Shown: in pieces, positions 24,679-33,209 of the stretch | Numbering within the stretch: position 1 is the stretch's first letter | Layout: each line of letters opens with the position of its first letter | DNA from: Actinomycetota bacterium | GTDB lineage: Bacteria > Actinomycetota > Actinomycetes > Nanopelagicales > Nanopelagicaceae | Assembly (NCBI GenBank): GCA_026392825.1 | Contig: JAPLBF010000021.1 | Span: 9,458 to 53,444 of the forward strand | Length of the DNA stretch: 43,987 nt | Direction of reading: 5' to 3' | The notes under the pieces: model-generated | What the model saw: the letters and a program-made list of their open reading frames with translations, nothing else | Databases searched by the model: none | What the model was told of the DNA's origin: nothing | Position numbers and translations under genes: made by a program

Positions 24679-24754
24679 CGGGGCGTAGCGTAGTGGCTAG
24701 CGCGCCTGCTTTGGGAGCAGGAGACCGGGAGTTCGAATCTCCCCGCCCCGACCA
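24679..24754 (+). tRNA. tRNA-Pro (anticodon TGG), CCA encoded
   Basis: CGGGGCG pairs with CGCCCCG, followed by ACCA. The anticodon stem CCTGC/GCAGG encloses TTTGGGA with anticodon TGG. The T-arm has TTCGAAT. The last 19 bases, from inside the T-arm to CCA, are copied again 34 bp downstream as part of a tandem duplication. Confidence 0.96.
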
Positions 24755-24803
24755 GAAGTTCAATGAAATAATCTCCCCGCCCCGACCAGAAGTTCAATGA
24801 AAT
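24736..24803 (+). repeat. Perfect 34-bp tandem duplication including the tRNA-Pro 3' end
   Basis: Bases 24736-24769 are repeated exactly at 24770-24803. Each copy holds the 3' part of the T-arm, the acceptor 3' strand, ACCA and the following AGAAGTTCAATGAAAT. The second copy is a pseudo-tRNA end lying in the tig leader. Such a structure may arise from replication slippage or be an attachment-site scar, since tRNA 3' ends are common phage or island integration sites. No integrase gene is visible. Confidence 0.85.
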
Positions 24804-24845
24804 GTTTATTGCACTTCAAATTAATTTCTAATCAAGGAGCACTTT

Positions 24846-26153
24846 GTGAAGAGCACGGTCGAAATACTTTCCCCAACTCGAGTCCGCCTTGATATCGAAG
24901 TTCCTTACGCAGATTTAACAGGCTATGTTGCTGATGCTTACACAGCAGTATCCAAGAAGGTAAATATCCCGGGCTTCCGCAAAGGCAAAGTTCCAGCAGC
25001 AATGATCGACCAGCGCGTTGGTCGCGGTTCAGTAATTGATGAAGCGATCAATAATGCACTCCCTGAATTTTATGGAATGGCAGCTCGTGAGCACTCAGTT
25101 CTCGTTGTTGGACGCCCAGAAGTTGAAATCAAGGAATATGTAGATAACGAGAAGTTGGTATTTGCCGTTGAAGTCGATGTTCGACCAGAAGTTACCCTTC
25201 CTGACTTTTCAAAGATAACGATCGAAGTCGATGATGTTGCCGTCACAGATAAAGATATTGATGAGCAAGTTGACGAGCTCCGCGCTCGCTTCGGAACGCT
25301 GAACACTGTTGAACGCGAGACAAAAGATGGTGACTTCGTAACTGTTGATTTGACCGCAAAGATTGATGGCGCTGAAGTCGACGGCGGCAAGGCAAACGAT
25401 ATTTCTTATGAAGTCGGATCGAACCGAATGATCGATGGTTTAGATGCTGCGCTCGTTGGCATGAAGGCCGGGGATGTAAAGAACTTTGAAACACAGCTCG
25501 TTGGTCAAAAAGATGACGAAAAGGGCGATGTTGAAATCAAGTTGAAGGCCGTTAAAGAACGCGAACTTCCACCAGTTGATGATGCCTTTGCAAAGTTGGC
25601 GTCTGAGTTCGACACAATTGCGGAATTAAAAGCCGATTTCACTGAACGCCTAAAGCGAGTCAAGGCGCTTGAACAAGGCGCACAAGCACGCGATCTTCTC
25701 TTGAAGAAGATGATTGATGATTTAGATATTCCAGTTCCAGATAAGTTGGTTGCAGATGAAGTCCACCAACATCTTGAAGGAGAAGGCCGACTTGAAGATG
25801 CGGAACATCGCGCTGAAGTTGATGGCGAAGTTCGCGTATCAATCAAATCTGATTTCTTGCTGGATGCAATCGTGAAGGCTGAAGAAGTTCAGGTAAATGA
25901 AATTGAATTAACTGAATACTTGATTCGCACTTCGCAGCGTTATGGAATGCCTCCAGAGCAGTTTGCAAAGCAGCTCCAGGATGCTGGCCAGATCACACAA
26001 CTCGTAGCAGAGGTATCTCGCACTAAGGCGCTTGCTGGCGTGCTTGGTCGCGTAAACGTTGTCGATAAATCTGGAAACAAGATCGACCTAGAAGCGCTTC
26101 GCCCACAAAGTTCACCTGCGGCCGAACCCGCTCAATCTCTTCCAGAGGCATAA
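24846..26153 (+). CDS. tig: Trigger factor (ribosome-associated chaperone)
   Basis: This chaperone docks at the ribosome exit tunnel and folds nascent chains. It combines a ribosome-binding domain with the signature GFRKGKVP (residues 43-50), a peptidyl-prolyl isomerase domain (about 150-235, starting DGDFVTVDLTAKIDG) and a C-terminal helical arm region. The length of 435 aa is normal. The start is GTG with AAGGAG upstream at 24834-24839. Its place ahead of clpP1-clpP2-clpX matches the conserved tig-clp order. The short repeat copy at 24770-24803 lies in its leader. Confidence 0.97.
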   Translation: MKSTVEILSPTRVRLDIEVPYADLTGYVADAYTAVSKKVNIPGFRKGKVPAAMIDQRVGRGSVIDEAINNALPEFYGMAAREHSVLVVGRPEVEIKEYVDNEKLVFAVEVDVRPEVTLPDFSKITIEVDDVAVTDKDIDEQVDELRARFGTLNTVERETKDGDFVTVDLTAKIDGAEVDGGKANDISYEVGSNRMIDGLDAALVGMKAGDVKNFETQLVGQKDDEKGDVEIKLKAVKERELPPVDDAFAKLASEFDTIAELKADFTERLKRVKALEQGAQARDLLLKKMIDDLDIPVPDKLVADEVHQHLEGEGRLEDAEHRAEVDGEVRVSIKSDFLLDAIVKAEEVQVNEIELTEYLIRTSQRYGMPPEQFAKQLQDAGQITQLVAEVSRTKALAGVLGRVNVVDKSGNKIDLEALRPQSSPAAEPAQSLPEA

Positions 26154-26199
26154 TTTTCCGAGTAGGTTGGACTTTCCAATCTTTGATTTGAGGTTGCAC

Positions 26200-26592
26200 A
26201 TGCACCTAAATGCGAGTCGCTCCATTTTTGCCTTGGTTCTAGCATTTGCGCTGTCATTTAATGCAGCGATTGGCGCTAACGCTACGGATTCGAACACAGC
26301 GATTGCTCAACCAAAAATGGCCACGGCTTCGGTTCTGCCGCCAAAAATGGTTAACCCGTTAAAGACTAAAATAATTATGGTCAAACTCAAGAGCGCAGTT
26401 GTATTAACTGTGAAAAATCCCGAAATTTGGAAAGGCAAAGTCGTAGATCCAAAAATTGCGAAGTTTGTTGCCGGGGGACCGATCTCTGCATATGAAACTT
26501 ATCCTTCGATAGTCCCGCTTAAAAAGGGAAAAACCACCATCTCCTTTACCGATGGAAAAAAGACTTACTTCCTAAAACTGACCGTCTTATAA
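26200..26592 (+). CDS. Small exported protein of unknown function
   Basis: The 130-aa protein begins with a clear signal peptide (MHLNASRSIFALVLAFALSF, cleaved after about residue 28). A short mature domain follows. It ends in a beta-rich half (KSAVVLTVKNPEIWKG, then ISAYETYPSIVPLKKGKTTISFTDGKKTYFLKLTVL) that looks like an Ig-like or BACON-type fold. I chose the ATG at 26200, which has GAGG upstream. A longer TTG frame at 26167 is unsupported. It sits between tig and clpP1, an unusual place for a secreted protein. Confidence 0.65.
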   Translation: MHLNASRSIFALVLAFALSFNAAIGANATDSNTAIAQPKMATASVLPPKMVNPLKTKIIMVKLKSAVVLTVKNPEIWKGKVVDPKIAKFVAGGPISAYETYPSIVPLKKGKTTISFTDGKKTYFLKLTVL

Positions 26593-26718
26593 AGATCTTG
26601 CTCTGCCCTGAGCGAACAAAGGCCGATTTGCGCCCCATTTTCCATATTTGGGAAGCATTTAGCCGTAAGGATTGTTAAGGTCACTACATATAAAGAAGTA
26701 CTAAATCAGGAGGATCAC
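26593..26718 (+). promoter_or_regulatory. Control region of clpP1-clpP2
   Basis: This 126-bp gap carries an AT-rich stretch (TACATATAAAG, 26685-26695) that could contain a -10 box, and a strong AGGAGG site (26708-26713) before the GTG at 26719. I could not find a confident ClgR-type operator or a -35 element. Confidence 0.3.
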
Positions 26719-27345
26719 GTGGATTATCAAGACCCACAGTCGGCCGGGCAGAACGCACGCGTTGCTGCAAACGGCGGTAGCTGGCTAGATGACAATGTCT
26801 ATAACCGTTTGTTACGCGAACGCATTATTTTTCTTGCCGGAGAATTTCGCGACGAGATGGCCAATGCAATCTGTGCACAGATGTTGCTGCTAGCTGCTGA
26901 AGATCCTGAAAAAGATATTTACCTTTACATAAATTCACCTGGTGGATCGGTCACTGCAGGTATGGCGATCTACGACACTATGCATTACATCAAGAACGAT
27001 GTCGCAACAGTGGCGATGGGCATGGCTGCATCGATGGGTCAATTCATTCTCACCGCAGGTGCGCCAGGAAAACGTTATGCAACTCCAAATGCGAGAATTT
27101 TGATGCACCAGCCACTCGGTGGAATCGGTGGTACCGCGACAGATATTCGTATTCAGGCAGAGCAGATGGCTATTACAAAGCAGACCATGTCTGAGTTAAA
27201 TGCCAAGCACACTGGTCAGCCTCTAGAGAAAATCATTGCTGATTCAGATCGCGACAATTGGTTTAATGCCAAAGATGCGCTTGCTTATGGATTTATCGAT
27301 CACATCGCCACAAACGATGGACAAATTGCGGGAGGTAAGAAGTAA
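26719..27345 (+). CDS. clpP1: ATP-dependent Clp protease proteolytic subunit 1
   Basis: The serine peptidase subunit of the Clp barrel has catalytic Ser105 (GMAASMGQ), His130 (ILMHQPLGG) and Asp179 (DRDNWF). The length of 208 aa is normal. The start is GTG behind AGGAGG. Actinobacterial ClpP1 and ClpP2 form a mixed tetradecamer that works with ClpX or ClpC1. The stop shares one base with the clpP2 start (TAATG), enforcing joint expression. Confidence 0.96.
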   Translation: MDYQDPQSAGQNARVAANGGSWLDDNVYNRLLRERIIFLAGEFRDEMANAICAQMLLLAAEDPEKDIYLYINSPGGSVTAGMAIYDTMHYIKNDVATVAMGMAASMGQFILTAGAPGKRYATPNARILMHQPLGGIGGTATDIRIQAEQMAITKQTMSELNAKHTGQPLEKIIADSDRDNWFNAKDALAYGFIDHIATNDGQIAGGKK

Positions 27346-27971
27346 TGAAACATATACAAGAGATTACAAACCGCTACGTTCTTCCAACGATTGAAGAAAA
27401 AACCGCCTACGGTTACAAGCGCCTCGACCCTTACACAAAGTTATTTGAAGAGCGCATCATCTTTTTGGGCCAACCAATTGATGACACTGTTGCAAACGAT
27501 GTAATGGCTCAGTTGCTGACCCTTGAATCAATGGATCCAGATCGTGATATTTCGATCTACATCAACTCACCAGGTGGATCATTCACGGCGCTAACTGCAA
27601 TTTATGACACTATGCAATTTGTTCGCCCAGACATCACAACAATTTGTCTTGGCCAAGCAGCATCTGCTGCGGCGATCATTCTTGCTGGCGGCACAAAAGG
27701 TAAGCGTTACGGACTCGAGCACTCACGAATTCTTATCCACCAACCTTCATCTGAAGGTGGGGGACAGGCATCGGATATCGAGATCCAAGCTCGCGAAATT
27801 ATGCGTATGCGTGGGTTACTTGAGACGATGCTGGCTAAACATTCAAATAAAACGATCGAAGAAATCGAAAAAGATATCGAACGCGACAAGATTCTGACCG
27901 CTGCTGAAGCAGTGGAATACGGAATTATAGATAAGGTTATGTCTTCTCGTAAGGCGAAGCCTTCCGCATAA
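27345..27971 (+). CDS. clpP2: ATP-dependent Clp protease proteolytic subunit 2
   Basis: This is the second Clp peptidase subunit (208 aa), with catalytic Ser107 (GQAASAAAI), His132 (ILIHQPSS) and Asp181 (ERDKIL). [19 protein letters not shown] is typical of the ClpP2 branch. Its start overlaps the clpP1 stop by one base. The partner unfoldase clpX follows, but an MFS transporter gene lies between them. Confidence 0.96.
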   Translation: MKHIQEITNRYVLPTIEEKTAYGYKRLDPYTKLFEERIIFLGQPIDDTVANDVMAQLLTLESMDPDRDISIYINSPGGSFTALTAIYDTMQFVRPDITTICLGQAASAAAIILAGGTKGKRYGLEHSRILIHQPSSEGGGQASDIEIQAREIMRMRGLLETMLAKHSNKTIEEIEKDIERDKILTAAEAVEYGIIDKVMSSRKAKPSA

Positions 27972-27998
27972 TTTCACAAAAGGGGCGTCGGTTTAGAA

Positions 27999-29258
27999 AT
28001 GTTGCAGAAATATTTCAAACCCGGCGCTCTTTTTTCATATAAGGATTACCGCAACTTCTTTATCTCTGGATTAATTTTCGTGGTCGGTTCATCTGCATTT
28101 CCTATTGCTCTCGCAATCAGCGTTCTCGATAACGGCGGCACCGCAACAGACCTTGGCCTCATCTTGGCATCGCGTGTTCTTTCGGGAACGATCTTCACTC
28201 TCGCCGGTGGCGTTTGGTCAGATCGTCTTCCGCGCAAATGGGTAATGATTAGCGCAGATGCATTCCGCGGTTTGATTGCATTAGTTCTGGTAATTATCTC
28301 TGCAGCAAATATGCCACTTTGGGCAATCGGACTTTTAGTTTTTCTGATGGGTCTTGGAGATGCTTTTGGAGCACCGGCCGGTGCAGCAATCGTTCCGAGC
28401 TTGCTCCCTGATCATCTTCTGCCAGCGGGCAACGTTGCACGTGGAATCGTTGCGAAGATAGGAACAATTGTTGGTCCAGGTGTTGGTGGAATTTCTGTTG
28501 CGGTCGTAGGCGCAGATCTCACATTCGCAGTTACCGCTGTCGCATTCTTCATCGGCACTTCACTTCTACTCGGAATCACTGAAGCACCGCTTCAAGGAGT
28601 CATTGAGAACAAGCCATCTTTCATAACTGAATTGCGTGAAGGGCTAAAACTGGTTTGGGAGATCAAATGGCTAGCTGCATCAATCTTTATGGCCTCTTTT
28701 CAGTTAATGGTTATTGTTGCGGCAGAGACTGTTCTTCTCCCAGTAATCACTCGACGTGAATTCGATACTAATAACGTCTTTGCGATCTCTGCTGCCGCGT
28801 TTAGCTTAGGTGGAGCGATCAGCGCGATTGCCGCTGTTAAATTCAAAACTAAAAGTCCCGGCCTAGTCGCAATTTCAATGTGGTCGCTCTTTGCATTTGC
28901 TCCACTTGTATTGGCTTTTCCAATCTCACCAACTTTTGTGATTGTCGGTTACTTCATTGCAGGACTTTCAATTGGCGGGTGGGAAGCGTATTGGGTCACC
29001 GCCGTACAACGTGAGGTACCTCAAGAGTTGCAAGGTCGCGTATTCAGTATTGACATGGTTGGAACAAGTGGATTGATGCCGCTCGGAATGGCGCTCGTTG
29101 GTCCGGTTATTGCGCTAACTGGCGAGCGAGACTTTCTTCTCTTTGCAATCGGATTCCACATTCTATTCTGCTATCTAGTTCTGCTCGTTCCTGGCGTGAA
29201 AGAGTTACGAGATCCTCGCAAATCAGAGGGCGATTCCACTATAAGCGAACAGGTTTAG
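27999..29258 (+). CDS. MFS exporter (EntS/MFS_3-like)
   Basis: The 419-aa integral membrane protein has about twelve hydrophobic segments. The N-terminal pattern YRNFFISGLIFVVGSSAFPIA and the loop GGVWSDRLPRKWVMISAD resemble EntS-type siderophore or drug exporters. GLGDAFGAPAGAAIVPSLLP also fits. AAAGGGG precedes the ATG. It interrupts the usual clpP2-clpX adjacency. The substrate is unknown. A small GTTTA/TAAAC hairpin spans the stop codon (29253-29266). Confidence 0.8.
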   Translation: MLQKYFKPGALFSYKDYRNFFISGLIFVVGSSAFPIALAISVLDNGGTATDLGLILASRVLSGTIFTLAGGVWSDRLPRKWVMISADAFRGLIALVLVIISAANMPLWAIGLLVFLMGLGDAFGAPAGAAIVPSLLPDHLLPAGNVARGIVAKIGTIVGPGVGGISVAVVGADLTFAVTAVAFFIGTSLLLGITEAPLQGVIENKPSFITELREGLKLVWEIKWLAASIFMASFQLMVIVAAETVLLPVITRREFDTNNVFAISAAAFSLGGAISAIAAVKFKTKSPGLVAISMWSLFAFAPLVLAFPISPTFVIVGYFIAGLSIGGWEAYWVTAVQREVPQELQGRVFSIDMVGTSGLMPLGMALVGPVIALTGERDFLLFAIGFHILFCYLVLLVPGVKELRDPRKSEGDSTISEQV

Positions 29259-29293
29259 GCTTAAACAAGCACACATAAAATCGGGTTAAAAAC

Positions 29294-29299
29294 TATTCT
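29294..29299 (+). promoter_or_regulatory. Leaderless-type -10 box of clpX
   Basis: TATTCT is followed by six bases and then the clpX ATG at 29306. No ribosome binding site precedes the ATG. This suggests clpX has its own promoter, separate from clpP1-clpP2, with transcription starting at or next to the start codon. Confidence 0.5.
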
Positions 29300-29305
29300 T
29301 TACCT

Positions 29306-30601
29306 ATGACTCGTATCGGCGAAACAAGCGACCTGCTCAAATGTTCCTTCTGTGGCAAAACCCAGAAGCAGGTAAAAAAATTGATCGCAGGTCCTGGCGT
29401 TTACATCTGTGATGAATGTATTGAACTCTGTAATGAAATCATTGTTGAAGAACTTGCCGAGGCAACAACTCTCGGTCTTACAGAACTTCCCAAGCCACAA
29501 GCGATCTTTGAATTCTTAGATCAATACGTGATCGGTCAAGATCGCGCTAAGAAATCTCTGGCTGTTGCGGTTTATAACCATTACAAGCGCGTTCAATCCG
29601 GTCAAGCTAAAGGCGAAGACGGAGTAGAACTAGCCAAGTCAAATATTTTATTACTCGGCCCAACAGGTTGCGGTAAAACTTTAATGGCCCAAACTTTGGC
29701 ACGCATGCTTAATGTGCCGTTTGCAATCGCAGATGCCACGGCTCTGACCGAGGCTGGATATGTAGGCGAAGATGTTGAAAATATCCTTCTTAAACTTTTA
29801 CAGGCAGCGGATTACGATGTAAAGAAAGCCGAAACCGGAATCATTTACATTGATGAAATTGATAAAGTTGCGCGCAAGTCAGAAAACCCATCAATTACTC
29901 GCGATGTTTCCGGTGAAGGCGTACAACAGGCTTTGCTTAAAATTCTAGAAGGAACAGTTGCCTCAGTTCCGCCACAAGGTGGACGCAAACATCCGCATCA
30001 AGAATTTATCCAGATTGATACAACTAATGTGCTCTTTATTGTGGGCGGCGCATTTGCTGGTCTAGATAAAATCATTGAAGCGCGCAGCGGAAAAGCGGGA
30101 GTTGGCTTTAATGCGACCCTGCAAGAAGCAGCGGATAAGAACCGTAAAGATATCTTTGCTGATGTAATGCCAGAGGATCTTCTGAAATTTGGAATGATCC
30201 CTGAATTCATTGGCCGTCTTCCTGTTTTAACAAGCGTTGAAAATCTTGATAAGCCAGCCCTAATGGAAATTCTGACCGAGCCAAAGAATGCGCTCGTTAA
30301 GCAGTATCAGCGCCTCTTTAATTTGGACGATGTAGAACTTGAATTTACAGCTGATTCTCTCGACGCCATCGCCGAACTTGCGCTGGCACGTGGCACGGGA
30401 GCGCGTGGATTACGCGCAATTATGGAATCGGTACTTCTTGCAGTGATGTACGACGTACCAAGTCGCACAGATATCGCCAAAGTCATAATTACAAAAGAGT
30501 GTATTAATGAAAATGCGGCTCCAACCTTGGTTGAGCGCACAGGAGATATTCCTAAGCGGGCATCGCGACGCGAAAAAGGTACAGAGGAGAAGAGCGCATA
30601 A
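29306..30601 (+). CDS. clpX: ATP-dependent Clp protease ATP-binding subunit ClpX
   Basis: This hexameric AAA+ unfoldase feeds substrates to ClpP1P2. The N-terminal zinc-binding domain has Cys13, Cys16, Cys35 and Cys38. Walker A GPTGCGKT spans residues 118-125, Walker B is IIYIDEIDK, and the pore loop is GYVGEDVE. The ClpP-docking loop reads GVGF where many bacteria have IGF. The C-terminal domain is complete ([12 protein letters not shown]). The length of 431 aa is normal. Confidence 0.97.
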   Translation: MTRIGETSDLLKCSFCGKTQKQVKKLIAGPGVYICDECIELCNEIIVEELAEATTLGLTELPKPQAIFEFLDQYVIGQDRAKKSLAVAVYNHYKRVQSGQAKGEDGVELAKSNILLLGPTGCGKTLMAQTLARMLNVPFAIADATALTEAGYVGEDVENILLKLLQAADYDVKKAETGIIYIDEIDKVARKSENPSITRDVSGEGVQQALLKILEGTVASVPPQGGRKHPHQEFIQIDTTNVLFIVGGAFAGLDKIIEARSGKAGVGFNATLQEAADKNRKDIFADVMPEDLLKFGMIPEFIGRLPVLTSVENLDKPALMEILTEPKNALVKQYQRLFNLDDVELEFTADSLDAIAELALARGTGARGLRAIMESVLLAVMYDVPSRTDIAKVIITKECINENAAPTLVERTGDIPKRASRREKGTEEKSA

Positions 30602-30603
30602 TC

Positions 30604-30609
30604 TAGACT
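30604..30609 (+). promoter_or_regulatory. Leaderless-type -10 box of valS
   Basis: TAGACT is followed by seven bases and the valS ATG at 30617, with no ribosome binding site. The same hexamer is found before ndk and tRNA-Pro. Confidence 0.45.
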
Positions 30610-30616
30610 GCGCTCT

Positions 30617-33205
30617 ATGTCTTCCACTTCGCCAACCGGCGCTGAACTCGCTTCGACCTTTTCACCGGTCGATATCGAATCCCGCCTTTATGAAAAGTGG
30701 CTAAGCGCTGATTACTTCACTGCCGACGCATCTTCTAAAAAAGAAGCATTCACAATCGTTCTTCCACCACCTAACGTAACTGGCGTATTGCATATCGGCC
30801 ACGCGCTCGATCAAACGCTGCAAGATTGTTTGTCGCGAATGAAGCGCATGAAAGGTTACGAAGTTTTATGGTTACCCGGAATGGATCACGCCGGTATTGC
30901 AACACAGAACGTTGTTGAAAAACAGATCGGTTCAAAAGGAATATCGCGTCATGATTTAGGTCGAGAAGCATTTATTAAAAAGGTTTGGGAATGGAAAGCT
31001 GAATCTGGCGGAGCAATCCTGGATCAGATGAAACGTTTAGGCGTTAGCGTTGACTGGACGCGTGAGCGATTCACAATGGATGAAGGAATGTCCAAGGCCG
31101 TTGTTTCAATCTTTAAAAAAATGCACGATGCCGGGTTGATCTACCGTGCCGAACGAATTATCAACTGGTGCCCACGCTGTTTAACCGCGCTCTCAGATAT
31201 CGAAGTTGATCATCAAGACGATGCTGGTGAATTCGTACAGATTCGTTACGGCGAAGGCGAACAATCAATTGTTGTCGCAACCACCCGCGCCGAAACAATG
31301 CTCGGCGATGGTGCAGTTGCTGTTCACCCGGATGATCCTCGCTACAAACATATGATTGGTACAGAAGTGCTTCTTCCTTTAGTAAATCGCATGATCCCGA
31401 TCATTGCTGATGAACTCGTAGAACAAGATTTCGGTACAGGCGCAGTAAAAGTAACCGCCGCGCACGACCCAAATGACTTTGAAATGGCGATGCGCCATAA
31501 CGTGCCTTTCGTTGTGATTATGAACGAACACGGCGTAATGGCTGGCACAGGAACCGAATTCGATGGAATGGATCGCTTTGATGCCCGCGTCGCAGTTGTC
31601 GCAAAGTTGAAAGAGATGGGCCGCGTTGTCGCGGAAAAGCGTCCTTATATTCACGCAGTTGGCCATTGTTCTCGCTGCGATACAACTGTTGAACCACGAC
31701 TTTCCAAGCAATGGTTTGTAAAGGTTGCACCACTTGCTAAAGCATCTGCTGATGCTGTTCGCAGCGGTGAAGTAAAGATTGAGCCCGAAGCGCTCTCTCC
31801 ACGTTACTTCGAATGGGTAGACAACATGCACGACTGGTGCATCTCTCGCCAACTTTGGTGGGGACATCGCATTCCAGTTTGCTATGGACCAAATGGTGAA
31901 GCAAAAGTTGTAGGCCCTGATGAAGTTGCACCTGATGGTTGGACTCAGGATCCAGATGTTTTAGATACTTGGTTCTCATCCGGCCAGTGGGCTTTTTCCA
32001 CATTTGGTTGGCCAGAAAAAACAGCAGACTTAGCAAAGTTCTACCCAACAAGTGTTCTTGTAACGGGTTATGACATCTTGTTCTTCTGGGTAGTACGAAT
32101 GATGATGATGTCTACCTTTGCAATGGATGGAGTCGCACCGTTTAAAACAATCATGTTGCACGGTCTTGTCCGCGATCAATTTGGCAAGAAGATGTCAAAG
32201 AGCCGCGGAAATGTAATTGATCCGATTGAATTTATGGATAAGTACGGCGCGGATGCACTTCGCTTCACTCTTGCACGTGGCGCTAATCCCGGAACCGATC
32301 AAGCGCTGGCAGAAGATTGGATCGGTGGATCTCGTAACTTTGCTACCAAGTTATGGAATGCAACTCGCTTTGCCATGATGAATGGTGCAACAGTTGCTGG
32401 ACCGTTACCTGAAGTCGCATCACTTAACGCTATTGACCTCTGGATTCTTTCGCGCCTGAGCGAAACCCTGCGCGATGTTGATGCCCTGCTTGAAGGATAT
32501 GAATTTGCTCGCGCTTGCGAAACTCTTTACCACTTTGCCTGGGATGACCTATGTGACTGGTATTTAGAACTTTCTAAAGAAACATTTGCATCCGAAAACA
32601 AAGCGGCATCACAACGGGTATTAGGCCATGTTCTTGATCAGTTAATGCGCGTTCTGCACCCAGTAATGCCATTTATCACCGAAGAGCTTTGGTGCACACT
32701 AACTGGCGGCCAATCACTCGTAGTTGCAGATTGGCCTGAATTCAACGCAGCGCACATTGACAAGAAATCAGAATCACTTGTAACCGGGCTGCAAGAGGTT
32801 GTGACTGAAGTTCGTCGCTTCCGCAATGACCAAGGATTAAAGCCATCCCAGAAAGTTCCTGGTCGCTTCATTGGTTCAGCAGAAATTGTGGAATATTCCA
32901 GCGCACTGAGATTCTTACTCAAACTTGAAGATAAAGATTTCACTCCGTCTGCCACGCTTGAAATTGCTGGCGTAAAAATCGAATTAGATTTAACAGGTTC
33001 AATCGATGTGGTGGCAGAACGCGCTCGTTTAGAGAAAGACTTAGCAGCTGCAAAGAAAGATTTACAGACCGCAGAAGTCAAACTTGGCAACGCTGGCTTT
33101 ATGGCTAAGGCTCCCGCAGATGTCGTTGTTGAAATTAAAGAAAGACTTGCAAAAACTTCTTCTGATATCGAACGTATTACAGCCGCACTTGCCGCGCTGA
33201 AATAA
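30617..33205 (+). CDS. valS: Valyl-tRNA synthetase
   Basis: This class I synthetase charges tRNA-Val. The HIGH motif occurs at residues 59-62 (PPPNVTGVLHIGH) and KMSKS at 525-529. The editing domain shows TTRAETMLGD and the anticodon domain DDLCDWYLE. The C-terminal coiled coil (ERARLEKDLAAAKKDL) is typical of ValS. The length of 862 aa is normal. folC begins four bases after the stop. Confidence 0.97.
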   Translation: MSSTSPTGAELASTFSPVDIESRLYEKWLSADYFTADASSKKEAFTIVLPPPNVTGVLHIGHALDQTLQDCLSRMKRMKGYEVLWLPGMDHAGIATQNVVEKQIGSKGISRHDLGREAFIKKVWEWKAESGGAILDQMKRLGVSVDWTRERFTMDEGMSKAVVSIFKKMHDAGLIYRAERIINWCPRCLTALSDIEVDHQDDAGEFVQIRYGEGEQSIVVATTRAETMLGDGAVAVHPDDPRYKHMIGTEVLLPLVNRMIPIIADELVEQDFGTGAVKVTAAHDPNDFEMAMRHNVPFVVIMNEHGVMAGTGTEFDGMDRFDARVAVVAKLKEMGRVVAEKRPYIHAVGHCSRCDTTVEPRLSKQWFVKVAPLAKASADAVRSGEVKIEPEALSPRYFEWVDNMHDWCISRQLWWGHRIPVCYGPNGEAKVVGPDEVAPDGWTQDPDVLDTWFSSGQWAFSTFGWPEKTADLAKFYPTSVLVTGYDILFFWVVRMMMMSTFAMDGVAPFKTIMLHGLVRDQFGKKMSKSRGNVIDPIEFMDKYGADALRFTLARGANPGTDQALAEDWIGGSRNFATKLWNATRFAMMNGATVAGPLPEVASLNAIDLWILSRLSETLRDVDALLEGYEFARACETLYHFAWDDLCDWYLELSKETFASENKAASQRVLGHVLDQLMRVLHPVMPFITEELWCTLTGGQSLVVADWPEFNAAHIDKKSESLVTGLQEVVTEVRRFRNDQGLKPSQKVPGRFIGSAEIVEYSSALRFLLKLEDKDFTPSATLEIAGVKIELDLTGSIDVVAERARLEKDLAAAKKDLQTAEVKLGNAGFMAKAPADVVVEIKERLAKTSSDIERITAALAALK

Positions 33206-33209
33206 AACG

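Noticed and set aside
24679-24803. Integrated mobile element at tRNA-Pro
   Set aside because: The duplicated 34 bp copies are directly adjacent, so no element lies between them. No integrase or phage gene occurs in the window.
31379-31867. A 162-codon open frame on the minus strand
   Set aside because: It is antisense to valS, whose motifs are intact. The predicted protein has no recognisable pattern.
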